A stretch of DNA of 64,000 nucleotides, from NCBI RefSeq assembly GCF_904848665.1, contig NZ_CAJHCQ010000029.1, positions 1 to 64,000 on the forward strand, written 5' to 3'. The notes below the pieces were generated by a model. That model worked only from the letters and a program-made list of their open reading frames with translations. It ran no database searches and was not told the DNA's origin. The stretch is from Paraburkholderia hiiakae. GTDB lineage: Bacteria > Pseudomonadota > Gammaproteobacteria > Burkholderiales > Burkholderiaceae. Made by a program: the position numbers and the translations under genes. Of this stretch, positions 27,038 through 35,570 are shown piece by piece. The first letter of the stretch is position 1. Each line of letters opens with the position of its first letter.

Positions 27038-27138
27038 TCGATCAACCGCATTCGATTCCGGCTTTTTTCTTTTTGGCATGATGAGACGTTAGTTCTGCCA
27101 ATATTATCTCTCTGAATGATTGAAGCGGCTGGCCGCCG

Positions 27139-27873
27139 CTAGATCGATCGTAGCAAGCCTCCGTCGCATGCTATTGCCTGCCCGGTAATGTACGCGGCAG
27201 GTTCCGACGCGAGAAAAGCCGCCAGCGCCGCGAACTCCTCCGGCCGCCCCATACGCCCCGCCGGCACCTGGCTTGCCACCTGATCGTCGCCCACGCCGAT
27301 TTCCTGCAAACGCTCCGTGGCCGTGAAGCCCGGCAGCAGTGCGTTCACCGTGATCCCGTCCGCGGCGACCTCACGACTCAGCGCGTTCACGAGCCCATGC
27401 AGCGCGGGACGAATCGCGTTGGAGAGGATGAGCCCCGGATGCGGCTCGAGCGCCGCGACCGACGTGACGATCAGGATGCGCCCCCAGCGCTGCGCCCGCA
27501 TGCCGGGCAGGCAGGCGCGAACGAGACCGACCGCGCTCAGGAAGAGACTATCGACGGCACCTTCCCACGCGAGATCGTCGACCGCTTCGAACGTGCCGAC
27601 CGGCGGCCCGCCCGTGTTCACAACCAGGACGTCGACGCCGCCCAGCCGCGCGATCACGTCCTGAGCGAGACGCGCCGACGCGCCCTTCGGCGTGAGATCG
27701 GCGGCAAACGCCGTGGCTCCGATTTCCGCGGCGACCTTGGCAAGCCGCGCTTCGTCGCGCGCACACACCGCCACGCTGGCGCCTTCATCGCACAACGCGC
27801 CGGCGACGGCGCGTCCCAGACCGCGCGACGCCCCTGTCACGAGTGCGCGCTTCGAGTCCAGTCCAAGCTGCAT
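27139..27873 (-). CDS. SDR-family protein with an atypical active site
   Basis: 244 residues with a Rossmann fold: the cofactor motif TGASRGLGRAV, then VVNTGGPPVGTF in place of NNAG, and ITVNALLPGFTATER. Where classical members have Tyr-x-x-x-Lys, this protein reads LSNAIRPALHG. Asn/Ala and Arg stand there instead, as in the SDR-like subgroup lacking a perfect catalytic tetrad. It may therefore bind NAD(P)H but catalyse something other than normal ketone reduction. AAGGAG precedes the ATG. It is the most distal gene of the rightward-starting minus-strand group with RidA and the hydratase. Confidence 0.85.
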   Translation of the reverse strand: MQLGLDSKRALVTGASRGLGRAVAGALCDEGASVAVCARDEARLAKVAAEIGATAFAADLTPKGASARLAQDVIARLGGVDVLVVNTGGPPVGTFEAVDDLAWEGAVDSLFLSAVGLVRACLPGMRAQRWGRILIVTSVAALEPHPGLILSNAIRPALHGLVNALSREVAADGITVNALLPGFTATERLQEIGVGDDQVASQVPAGRMGRPEEFAALAAFLASEPAAYITGQAIACDGGLLRSI

Positions 27874-27930
27874 GTTGCTGCTCCTTAATGATCCAGAGAT
27901 AACCGGTCGGCGCCGAACCGGGCGCCGTCG

Positions 27931-28416
27931 TCAGCGTGCGCCAACGGCCGGCTCGACTTCGAACACCGCCTCGACGACGATCACGCCGTTGAGCGGCAAC
28001 GCCGCAACGCCCACACAGGTCCTCACGTGCCGCCCGCGCTCGCCGAAGATATCGACCATCAGGTCCGAGCAGCCGTCCATCGCGGCGGGCTGGTCCGTGC
28101 AGTCCGGCGTCGAGTTCACGTAGCCCGTCATGCGCAGGCAATGCGTCACGCGGTTCAAGGTGCCGCCGCACGCGTTGCGGACGTGCGCGAGGATGTTGAG
28201 GCCGCAAAGCCGCGCGGCGTCGCGCGCGGCATCGAGCGTCGCGTCGTCGCCGAGCTTGCCGCGATGCCGCAGGGCGCCGTTCTCGAAGCTCAGTTGCCCC
28301 GCCACGTGGACCTGATTGCCTGATACGAGCGCCGGGACGTAGTTGTACAGCGGCTTCGGCGCCTGTGGCAGTTGCACGCCGAGCCGTGCGAGGCGTCCAT
28401 CGAAATCCTCGATCAT
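27931..28416 (-). CDS. RidA family enamine/imine deaminase
   Basis: 161 residues from MIEDFDGRLARLG, with GGGAGGAGA upstream. It has the RidA trimer fold pattern: VSGNQVHVAGQLS, LRMTGYVNSTPDC, and RTCVGVAALPLNGVIVVEAVFEV with the arginine that binds the carboxylate of the substrate. RidA proteins hydrolyse reactive enamines or imines formed in amino-acid metabolism. Some relatives deaminate 2-aminomuconate. Next to a FAH-type hydratase, such a ring-cleavage role is possible but not proven. It lies 57 bases from the SDR. Confidence 0.88.
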   Translation of the reverse strand: MIEDFDGRLARLGVQLPQAPKPLYNYVPALVSGNQVHVAGQLSFENGALRHRGKLGDDATLDAARDAARLCGLNILAHVRNACGGTLNRVTHCLRMTGYVNSTPDCTDQPAAMDGCSDLMVDIFGERGRHVRTCVGVAALPLNGVIVVEAVFEVEPAVGAR

Positions 28417-28451
28417 CGATCTCCTCCCTGGCCTTCGCTCGTCCTGCGCCA

Positions 28452-29246
28452 TCACGCCTCGAAACGGCATGTCATGCTTCCGAACGCACCGTAGTCGACC
28501 GTCACTTCGTCGCCTGGCTCGATGCCGAGCGGCGTCATGCACGTGCCGGTGGTGACGAACTGATCCGGTGTCAACGCGATCTGCAAGCGGGAAAGCTCGT
28601 TGACGAGCCACGTCAGCGCGATATACGGATCGCCGAGCACGTTCGTGCCCTCGCCTTCGCGCTCATATTGCCGCGCATGGCCGGCCACCGTCGCGCGAAC
28701 GCGATGCGCCGCGAGGTCGATGCCCTGCCACGTCCCCAATGCACACGGGCCGAGCACGAAGGCATGCGCGCAGGCGTTATCCGCGATCAACTGCGCTTCG
28801 CCCGCTGTCACGAAATCGACAAAGCGCGAATCGGGAAACTCAATGCCGAGATAGAGGCCCGCCACCGCTTCCCTGACCTCGTCGATCGCGTAAGGCTGCG
28901 CGCGCGGCGTCAGCGGACGGCCCACGCGAAACACGAACTCGGGCTCCGCGACCTTCATGCGGTTGCCCGCCATCGACAGGTGCGCGCCGGCTGCGTGAAC
29001 GCGCTCGGCCAGAATGCGCCCCGCGAGCGGACCGTCGACGTTGATGTGCCGCTGACCCGCCACGCTCGTCGCCGCGATCTTCCATCCCGCCAGCGGCGCC
29101 GGCGAATGTGCCGCGAGACGCGCCTGAACGGCGTAGCCCTCGGCGCGATCGCGAGGGCGCAGCCCATCGGGCAAGGCGTCGATCACGCGCCCTTCGTGCC
29201 AGGCGCGCCACAGCAGGTCGGAAGCGGCCTCGATGTCAATGGTCAT
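28452..29246 (-). CDS. 2-keto-4-pentenoate hydratase/oxalocrotonate decarboxylase family
   Basis: 264 residues from MTIDIEAASDLLW. The family motifs are GWKIAATS, the metal-binding EPEFVFRVG and LGIEFPDSRF, and GDPYIALTWLVNEL. Members hydrate 2-oxopent-4-enoate or decarboxylate 4-oxalocrotonate in meta-cleavage pathways; the two reactions cannot be told apart here. TGGAGAA lies before the ATG. It is 35 bases upstream of RidA on the same strand. No ring-cleavage dioxygenase is in the window, so the substrate may come from elsewhere. Confidence 0.88.
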   Translation of the reverse strand: MTIDIEAASDLLWRAWHEGRVIDALPDGLRPRDRAEGYAVQARLAAHSPAPLAGWKIAATSVAGQRHINVDGPLAGRILAERVHAAGAHLSMAGNRMKVAEPEFVFRVGRPLTPRAQPYAIDEVREAVAGLYLGIEFPDSRFVDFVTAGEAQLIADNACAHAFVLGPCALGTWQGIDLAAHRVRATVAGHARQYEREGEGTNVLGDPYIALTWLVNELSRLQIALTPDQFVTTGTCMTPLGIEPGDEVTVDYGAFGSMTCRFEA

Positions 29247-29337
29247 ACGACGTTCTCCAACGTAGACCGAATCTACATGATTCGTCATCCGAAATAATTC
29301 TGACAATGGCTTCCTCGACGCGCATGCAACGCGCGAT

Positions 29338-30117
29338 CTATACGTAAATCTCCCCGGCCATGTAAGTGGCGGCATGGCCGCTGATGATGACGCGATCGCC
29401 CACCACCTCGCAACCCACCTGCCCCTTGCGCACGCCGCCCTGCTGCGCCGTCAGGATCGGCTTGCCGAGGCGCGACGCCCAGTACGGCGCAAGCCATGCG
29501 TGGGCCGCGCCAGTGACGATGTCCTCATCGACACCGACCTTCGGCCCGAACCAGCGCGAGACGAAGTCGAACGCCTCGCCGCGCGCGGTCACGCTAACGC
29601 CGAACTTCGTGCACTCGCGCAGCGCCGCGAAATCCGGCGCGAGCCGCGCGATTTCCGCTTCCGAATCGACGACGACCACGTAATCGCGCGCTTCGAGCAC
29701 TTCGGCCCGCACGATTCCGAGCGCGGGCAGCAAAGCCGGCGGCGGCGTGCAGGGTCGCGGCATCGTGCCGGGGAAATCCATCGCGAGCCGCTCGCCCGCG
29801 CGGCGTACGCGAAGCTCACCGCCGCGCGTGTCGAACTGCAACAGATCCTCGGGGACGGACAACTCGTTGAACAGCACCCACGACGTGGCCAGCGTTGCGT
29901 GCCCGCACAGATCGACTTCCACCTGCGGTGTGAACCAGCGCAACTGGTAACGGCCACCTTGCCCCACGAAATAGGCGGTTTCGGCGAGATTGTTCTCAGC
30001 GGCGATGGCCTTGAGCATCTCGTCAGGCAGCCAGCTTTCCAGCGGACAGACCGCGGCGGGATTGCCCTCCAGCGTCTTCGAGGAGAATGCGTCGACCTGA
30101 AAGATCCTGAGCTTCAT
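29338..30117 (-). CDS. PhzF-family isomerase/epimerase-like protein
   Basis: 259 residues from MKLRIFQVDAFSSKTLEGNPAAVCPL, the typical PhzF start. AENNLAETAYF carries the catalytic glutamate, and LCGHATLATSWVLF and the late GVDEDIVTGAAHAWLAPYW are family marks. PhzF proteins catalyse isomerisations on amino or hydroxy acids; most members have unknown substrates. AAGGAA precedes the ATG. A strong promoter with an embedded palindrome lies about 60 bases upstream, so this gene probably starts the transcript phzF-hydratase-RidA-SDR. Confidence 0.87.
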   Translation of the reverse strand: MKLRIFQVDAFSSKTLEGNPAAVCPLESWLPDEMLKAIAAENNLAETAYFVGQGGRYQLRWFTPQVEVDLCGHATLATSWVLFNELSVPEDLLQFDTRGGELRVRRAGERLAMDFPGTMPRPCTPPPALLPALGIVRAEVLEARDYVVVVDSEAEIARLAPDFAALRECTKFGVSVTARGEAFDFVSRWFGPKVGVDEDIVTGAAHAWLAPYWASRLGKPILTAQQGGVRKGQVGCEVVGDRVIISGHAATYMAGEIYV

Positions 30118-30179
30118 TCCGGGTTCCTTGTGAGCGGGCACGGTGCGCGGCGGCATCGTGAATCGTCGGGTACGAATGA

Positions 30180-30208
30180 ATTCTACAAATTGTAGAAGTG
30201 ATCGTCAA
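30180..30208 (-). promoter_or_regulatory. Sigma70-type promoter of the phzF-like gene
   Basis: On the minus strand: -35 TTGACG (30203-30208), 17-base spacer, -10 TAGAAT (30180-30185). Expected start of transcription near 30173, about 55 bases before the ATG. Confidence 0.65.
30181..30197. promoter_or_regulatory. Operator palindrome TTCTACAA-A-TTGTAGAA
   Basis: A perfect 8-1-8 inverted repeat that covers the -10 and half of the spacer of the promoter at 30180-30208, a classical repressor position. Related half sites occur at the livK promoter 1.3 kb away. The YheO/DauR-like regulator at 32784-33536 is one candidate binder. Confidence 0.65.
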
Positions 30209-30266
30209 TTTGGATACATGTGACGTATACCCTTAACGCTGCCATGCGGGCGGCGACACGCGCACA

Positions 30267-31259
30267 TCAGCGGTCGAGCAATGCGAGGTTTTCGGCGTTG
30301 TAGCGCAGCCCCGCAGTCGCGCCCGGCGGCATGGCCGCATCGAGCGCGGCCATGTCCCCGTCGCTGAGCAAAACCTGCGCCGCGCCCAGATTCTGTTCGA
30401 GCCGCGAAATCTGCCGTGTGCCGGGAATCGGTACGATGTCGCTGGCCCGATGAAGCAGCCACGCCAGCGCGATCTGCGCCGACGTCACACCCTTCGCAGC
30501 CGCAATCGCATGCACGGTCTCTGCCGCGCGCATGTTCGCGTCGAAGTTCGTACCCTGCAGACGCGGATCGTTCGTGCGGCGGAAATCGCCTTCCGGCCAG
30601 GCCTCGGCGCGCTTCGCGCTGCCGGTCAGAAAGCCGCGCCCCAGCGGACTGAATGGCACGAGCCCGATGCCAAGTTCGCGCAGGGTGGGGATGACGTCGG
30701 TTTCGATGGCGCGCTCCCATAGCGAATATTCGCTCTGCAACACCGAGACGGGATGCACGACGTGCGCGCGCCGGATCGTCCCAGGACTCGCCTCCGACAG
30801 CCCGAAATAGCGCACCTTGCCCTCGCGCACGAGCGCGGCGACGGTATCGGCAACCTCCTCGATCGGCACGGCCGGGTCCACGCGATGTTGATAGAGCACG
30901 TCGATGTAGTCGGTCTGCAGCCGCGCGAGCGAAGCGTCGACGACTGCGCGGATCTGCGACGGACGGCTGTCGGTCGTGCCGTGCTCGGGATGCCCGATTG
31001 CAAAGCCGAACTTGGTGGCGATCTGCACCGTATCGCGCCGCCCCTTCAGCGCGCGCCCGAGCAGCGCCTCGTTGGTGTAGGGCCCATAGACCTCCGCGGT
31101 GTCGAAGAACGTACAGCCAAGGTCGATCGCGCGATGAATGACGTCGACCGATGCCGCTTCGTCAGCGGTCCCGTACTCGCACGACATGCCCATGCAACCG
31201 AGTCCAATCGTGGAAACCTCGAGTCCCTGCTGTCCCAGCTTGCGGCGTGGAATCATCAT
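30267..31259 (-). CDS. Aldo/keto reductase
   Basis: 330 residues from MMIPRRKLGQQGLEVSTIGLGCMG. AKR marks: FFDTAEVYGPYTNE with the catalytic Asp and Tyr, ATKFGF with the Lys, LYQHRVDP with the His, and PIPGTRQISRLEQNL for NADPH binding. This is the AKR13-like group (YakC/plant IN2-2 type) that reduces aldehydes and ketones. GGAAGGG precedes the ATG. It lies upstream of the phzF promoter and points towards it, so it is transcribed separately. Its role in the neighbouring catabolic set is unclear. Confidence 0.9.
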   Translation of the reverse strand: MMIPRRKLGQQGLEVSTIGLGCMGMSCEYGTADEAASVDVIHRAIDLGCTFFDTAEVYGPYTNEALLGRALKGRRDTVQIATKFGFAIGHPEHGTTDSRPSQIRAVVDASLARLQTDYIDVLYQHRVDPAVPIEEVADTVAALVREGKVRYFGLSEASPGTIRRAHVVHPVSVLQSEYSLWERAIETDVIPTLRELGIGLVPFSPLGRGFLTGSAKRAEAWPEGDFRRTNDPRLQGTNFDANMRAAETVHAIAAAKGVTSAQIALAWLLHRASDIVPIPGTRQISRLEQNLGAAQVLLSDGDMAALDAAMPPGATAGLRYNAENLALLDR

Positions 31260-31512
31260 GATGCCCTTCCAGAAATGATGGCCGGTGCGCGTCGCTCGCC
31301 GTCCCGCGCCAGGCCGTTGTCGAGTCGGACGGATCCGCACAGTCTAGGTCTCGCGACGCAGGAATACCGACCAAATTGACGGCTGCGTCGAGCCTCCGCT
31401 AGCACGTTTGAACCACGAATCCGTGGCTACGCGCTCCGAAGCGTGCCGCGATGCGCCCTGTCCTACGCGACCTCGCCTGTCCGCGCCGTTTGCCCTGGGG
31501 TTAATCCCGAAT

Positions 31513-31560
31513 TTCTACAATTTGACTAATATTTCGACAATTTATAGACTTTTGTCGAAA
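31513..31560. promoter_or_regulatory. Cluster of TTCNACAA-type half sites at the livK promoter
   Basis: TTCTACAA (31513-31520) is upstream of the -35. TTTCGACAA (31532-31540) is in the spacer, and TTGTCGAAA (31552-31560) covers the start region. The last two form an inverted repeat with an 11-base spacer. All resemble the palindrome at the phzF promoter (30181-30197), which suggests one regulator for both. Confidence 0.55.
31522..31550 (+). promoter_or_regulatory. Promoter of the branched-chain amino-acid binding protein gene
   Basis: -35 TTGACT (31522-31527), 17-base spacer, -10 TAGACT (31545-31550). Expected start near 31557, about 60 bases before the ATG. Confidence 0.6.
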
Positions 31561-31619
31561 GAGGGAGGCGTCACTTTCGCCGCACAGGGTTTGCCAACGT
31601 TCGTAACTGGAGATGGGAA

Positions 31620-32759
31620 ATGAAGATGCACAAAAGCTTGCGGCTCGTCATGGGCACCTCCCTGGTCGGACTTTGTCTTGGGCCGGTACGGGCGCAGGAA
31701 GTCGTGACGGTCGGCGCGGCGAATCCGCTGACCGGCAGTCTCGCGGCGATGGGCAAGGACGCCGAGAACGGCGCGCGGCTCGCGGTGGAGGAGATCAACT
31801 CCTCGGGGCTCACCATCGGCGGACGCCCGGTCACGCTCAAGCTCGACGGCAAGGACGACGCCGCCGACCCGCGAACCGCCACGACGGTTGCGCAATCGCT
31901 CGTGGACGACAACATCGTCGCGATCATCGGCCACCTGAATTCGGGCGCGTCGATTCCGGCTTCGAAGATCTACAGCGGCTCGGACATCGTGCAGATCTCG
32001 ACGGCTACGAATCCCGCGTACACGCAGCAGGGCTTCAAGACGACGTTCCGCGCGATGGCAACGGACGCCCAGCAAGGCCCGGCGCTCGCCGCCTACGCCG
32101 TCGACACGCTGCACGCGAAACGCGTGGCCGTCGTCGACGATGCAACCACCTACGGACAAGGCCTCGCCGACCAGTTCAGCCAGGCCATCAAGGCGAAGGG
32201 CGCCGAGGTCGTGTCGCGCGACGCGACCAACGATCACACCATCGACTACCGGGCGATCCTCACGCGCATCAAGGGCGAAAAGCCCGACGTCATCATGTTC
32301 GGCGGCGCGGACGCGGGCGCGGGTCCCTTCGTCAAACAGGCACAGCAGCTTGGCATCGTGGCGAAGATCGTCGGCGGCGACGGGATCTGCACCGAGAAGC
32401 TCGCAGAGCTCGCAGGCCCGGCATCGCGCAACGTCGTGTGCTCCGAGGCCGGCGCGGCGCTCGACAAGATGCCGGGTGGTCCGGCCTTCAAGGTGCGTTA
32501 CGAGAAGCGCTACGGCCAGCCGATCCAGGCGTATGCGCCGTACAATTACGACGCCGTTTATGTCGTCGTTGATGCGATGAAGCGCGCCAACTCGACCGAC
32601 AAGGAAAAAATCCTCGCGGCCATGCCGTCGACCGACTACAAGGGGGTGACGGGTGAAATTGCCTACGAGCCGAACGGCGATCTCAAGCACGGCGTCATTT
32701 CGATCTTCACCTACGTGAACGGCAAGCAGAAGCTGCTCACCGAAATGCAGCCGCAATGA
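31620..32759 (+). CDS. Branched-chain amino-acid ABC transporter binding protein (LivK-like)
   Basis: 379 residues with a signal peptide ending VRA-QE near 22. The mature part is a Peripla_BP_6 domain: VTVGAANPLTGSLAAMGKDAENGARLAVEEIN, split over the ligand-binding lobe, then DAADPRTATTVAQSLV and IIGHLNSGASIPASKIY. It binds an amino acid or related compound in the periplasm for an ABC importer. No LivH/M/G/F genes are adjacent, so it either borrows a distant permease or acts in sensing. GGAGATGGGAA precedes the ATG. The promoter and half sites upstream are well defined. Confidence 0.9.
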   Translation: MKMHKSLRLVMGTSLVGLCLGPVRAQEVVTVGAANPLTGSLAAMGKDAENGARLAVEEINSSGLTIGGRPVTLKLDGKDDAADPRTATTVAQSLVDDNIVAIIGHLNSGASIPASKIYSGSDIVQISTATNPAYTQQGFKTTFRAMATDAQQGPALAAYAVDTLHAKRVAVVDDATTYGQGLADQFSQAIKAKGAEVVSRDATNDHTIDYRAILTRIKGEKPDVIMFGGADAGAGPFVKQAQQLGIVAKIVGGDGICTEKLAELAGPASRNVVCSEAGAALDKMPGGPAFKVRYEKRYGQPIQAYAPYNYDAVYVVVDAMKRANSTDKEKILAAMPSTDYKGVTGEIAYEPNGDLKHGVISIFTYVNGKQKLLTEMQPQ

Positions 32760-32783
32760 CGGGGAAACCGACCGCAGGCTGTA

Positions 32784-33536
32784 TCAGCCGGCCGCGTCGC
32801 TGCGCTGGCGCAGCGCCTCGAGATAGTTGTAGATCGTATGGCGCGACACGTTCAGCGCGAGCGCCGCGCGCTCGACGCCACCCTTGACGATGAAGAGGCC
32901 GCGGCGCGTCATCACCTGCACCGCGTAGATCTTCTCCTCCTTGTTCATCATGGATACCGGCTTGCCGAGCTTGTGAACGGCGTCGTCGATGATCTCCTTC
33001 ATCAGCACGTCGAGCTGCGGCTCGGTGGTCGCCACCGGCTCCTCGGCCGGCTTGCGGTTGAGCAGCCGTTCGAGCCAGTTGTGCGCCATCTCGAACATCG
33101 TCATGTCGGCGTTCAGGCAGAGCGCGGAAAACGGATAGCCCTCGGCGTCGCGGAAGACCACCGTGGACGAGCGCAGCGGCTGGCCCGACGCATTCTCGGT
33201 CGGATAGTCGCCGATGATCGCGTGGCCGGGCTCGCCGCGCGCGGAGCGCGCATCCATGACCGCCGCGTACGAAACGTCGCCCTTCGGTCCGCGCAGCGCC
33301 GAGCTGCCGACCGAGCGTCCCGTCACGTGCCCGTTCACGATGCTGACGACCGAGTCTTCCGGATGCGTCAGATCATGCAGCGCCACTTCGACGTTCGAGC
33401 CGAGCACGCTGCCGAGCAGCTGCACGACCGGGTGCAGCGCGTTCATCACGGCCGTGCGCTCGGCCTGGATCTCGGGCGACAACGCGCGGCGGCGCCGGCT
33501 CGCGGACGCAGAGGAAGAAGAGGATCTCGTGGCCAT
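32784..33536 (-). CDS. YheO/DauR-like transcriptional regulator (PAS_6 plus HTH)
   Basis: 250 residues. After a serine/arginine-rich tail, a YheO-type PAS domain (about 30-150: LLGSVLGSNVEVALHDL, GRSVGSSALRG, SSTVVFRDAEGYPFSALCLN) is followed by a C-terminal helix-turn-helix (RRGLFIVKGGVERAALALNVSRHTIYNYLEAL in pieces). DauR, the best-known member, represses D-arginine catabolism in Pseudomonas. It is convergent with livK, 24 bases apart. It is a reasonable candidate for the TTCTACAA-type operators nearby. The ribosome-binding site is weak. Confidence 0.87.
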   Translation of the reverse strand: MATRSSSSSASASRRRRALSPEIQAERTAVMNALHPVVQLLGSVLGSNVEVALHDLTHPEDSVVSIVNGHVTGRSVGSSALRGPKGDVSYAAVMDARSARGEPGHAIIGDYPTENASGQPLRSSTVVFRDAEGYPFSALCLNADMTMFEMAHNWLERLLNRKPAEEPVATTEPQLDVLMKEIIDDAVHKLGKPVSMMNKEEKIYAVQVMTRRGLFIVKGGVERAALALNVSRHTIYNYLEALRQRSDAAG

Positions 33537-33696
33537 CGCTGCTGTATGGGAAAGGACCTGCCGATGTACGGGGTGACGGCGCCATGACCCTCACGAGGAG
33601 CATCGGGGGCGTTGCCGGTGCGCCTATTGTAGCGCCGGCCCGTCGCCGTCCGGCGATGGACGTTCCGTTTCGCCAGCACGTTCCGGAGAACCTGGC

Positions 33697-34167
33697 ATGC
33701 AAGACAACGAGCAGCTGGACCGCATCGATCTGCGCATCCTGCGTGAGTTGAGCGTCGACGGCCGCATGAGCTGGCGCGATCTCGCCGAGAAGATCCATCT
33801 CTCGCTGACCCCGACGCTGCGCCGCGTGCGCCACCTCGAAGAGCGTGGCTATATCCACGGCTACGCGGCCCGGCTCGACGAAGCGCGGCTCGTCGGCAAG
33901 ATGACGGTCTTCGTCTCCGTCACGCTCGACAACCAGTCCGAGGCCACGATCGCGCGCTTCGAAGAGCAGGTCGGCCTCGCGCCCGAAATCATGGACTGCT
34001 TCCTCGTGACAGGCGATGCCGACTACACACTGCGTGTCGTCGTCCGCGATCTCGATGGCTATCACGCGTTCCTCACGCGCTCGCTCACGCGCATTCCAGG
34101 CGTCGCGCACATCAAGTCGAGCTTCGCGCTCAAGACCGTGCTGATGCGTGCCGCGCCGCTGATCTGA
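33697..34167 (+). CDS. Lrp/AsnC-family transcriptional regulator
   Basis: 156 residues. N-terminal helix-turn-helix (DRIDLRILRELSVDGRMSWRDLAEKI, LTPTLRRVRHLEERGYI) and a C-terminal RAM ligand domain (VFVSVTLDNQ, MDCFLVTGDADYTLRVVVRDL, VAHIKSSFALKTVL). These regulators respond to amino acids. It is divergent from the YheO-like gene and convergent with ilvE, so it could control the amino-acid genes on either side. GGAG precedes the ATG. Confidence 0.9.
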   Translation: MQDNEQLDRIDLRILRELSVDGRMSWRDLAEKIHLSLTPTLRRVRHLEERGYIHGYAARLDEARLVGKMTVFVSVTLDNQSEATIARFEEQVGLAPEIMDCFLVTGDADYTLRVVVRDLDGYHAFLTRSLTRIPGVAHIKSSFALKTVLMRAAPLI

Positions 34168-34324
34168 AGCGGCCACACATCGGGACGGCGTTAAGCGCCC
34201 TCGGCAAGCCTCGCACGATGGCGCTCCCGCACCGGCCGCGCGGCTTCGTACTGGCGGATCAGCGCGCGTTCGACCACGCGGTCCTGCAATCGGCTACGCC
34301 GCTCGCGGCGACGTCTCCCATTGC

Positions 34325-35419
34325 TCATGCAACGTGGTGGATCCAGCCGAACGGGTCAGCAATTTTGCCGCGCTGAATACCGGTGAGCGTAGCGCGAATG
34401 CGTTGCGTGACAGGCCCTTCGCCGCCATCGCCGATCGTGAATTCGCCTGCTGCGTGACGAACCGCTCCGATCGCCGTCACAACTGCTGCCGTACCGCAGG
34501 CAAAGGCTTCCCTGACACGACCACTGATGGCATCGGCTTGCCATGTTTCGAATGCATAGGGTTCTTCGGAGACCACGATGCCTTCCCGTTTGGCCAGCTC
34601 GATGATGGAAGCACGCGTAATACCCGGCAAGATGGTGCCCGACAGCGGCGGTGTACGCAGAGAACCGTCGTCCATCACGAAGAACACGTTCATGCCACCC
34701 AGTTCTTCGATCCATTTGTGTTCCGCTGCGTCGAGGAACACGACCTGGTCACATCCGTTGGCCGACGCCTCTGTCTGGGCACTGAGGCCCGCGGCGTAGT
34801 TTCCGCCGCACTTCGCTGCGCCCGTGCCACCCAACGCAGCGCGCGTGTATCGATCGGACACCCAAACAGTGACTGCCGTCTTGCCCGCCTTGAAATATGG
34901 CCCCACCGGCGAGGCGATCACGCAGAACAGGTATTCGCTCGAGGCGCGCACACCGAGAAAAGTCTCCGTTGCAAACATGAAAGGCCGCAGGTACAAGCTG
35001 CCGTCACCTCCAGGAACCCAGTCCCTGTCGACCTTCACAAGCGATTCCACCGCCCCGACAAAGAGTGCATCGGGAAGTTCGGCCATGGACATCCGCTCTG
35101 CCGAGGCGCGAAAGCGCTTTGCATTCTCGAAGGGCCTGAAGAGCGAGACTGAGTTGTCTTCGCCGCGATAGGCTTTCATGCCTTCAAAAATTTCCTGCGC
35201 GTAGTGCAGGACGGCGCAGGCAGGGTCGATCTGAAACGGCCGGCGCGCCTCGATTTTCGCGTCGTGCCAGCCGAGCGCACTAGTCCACCGGACAGTCGCC
35301 ATGTGATCGGTGAACACACGACCGAACACCGGGTTGGCAATGCTCGCGACGATTTGATCGTGCGGGGTAGGTGTCGCGATGAGCGAAAAAGCAAACTGCA
35401 TGGTTGATTCAGTATTCAT
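34325..35419 (-). CDS. ilvE: Branched-chain amino-acid aminotransferase (class IV PLP)
   Basis: 364 residues from MNTESTMQFAFSL, similar in length to the IlvE subgroup of about 360 residues rather than the 308-residue E. coli type. Marks: QIDPACAVLHYAQEIFEGMKAYR, SLYLRPFMFATETFLGV, the PLP lysine in GAAKCGGNYAAGL, and LPGITRASIIELA. It interconverts Leu, Ile or Val with their 2-oxo acids. It follows the leuA homologue by about 150 bases on the same strand. MQFAF, 18 bases downstream, is an alternative start. The 157 bases on its other side hold no gene. Confidence 0.9.
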   Translation of the reverse strand: MNTESTMQFAFSLIATPTPHDQIVASIANPVFGRVFTDHMATVRWTSALGWHDAKIEARRPFQIDPACAVLHYAQEIFEGMKAYRGEDNSVSLFRPFENAKRFRASAERMSMAELPDALFVGAVESLVKVDRDWVPGGDGSLYLRPFMFATETFLGVRASSEYLFCVIASPVGPYFKAGKTAVTVWVSDRYTRAALGGTGAAKCGGNYAAGLSAQTEASANGCDQVVFLDAAEHKWIEELGGMNVFFVMDDGSLRTPPLSGTILPGITRASIIELAKREGIVVSEEPYAFETWQADAISGRVREAFACGTAAVVTAIGAVRHAAGEFTIGDGGEGPVTQRIRATLTGIQRGKIADPFGWIHHVA

Positions 35420-35570
35420 GGTTTTTCCGGGCAATGACGAGAAGGATTCGCGGGGGCACGCAGGGTGAGAAACCAACACTATAAGCGTTCCCTGTGGCCC
35501 AGCCGATTGCACGCTCAAGAATGGCGCACGGAGAAGCGCGCGTCTATCTTCAACGGGAATGACTTCGGGC

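Noticed and set aside
35470..35570. Displaced regulatory domain of LeuA in the leuA-ilvE gap
   Set aside because: Translation in all minus-strand frames shows no LeuA-like sequence, so the protein is naturally short rather than frameshifted.
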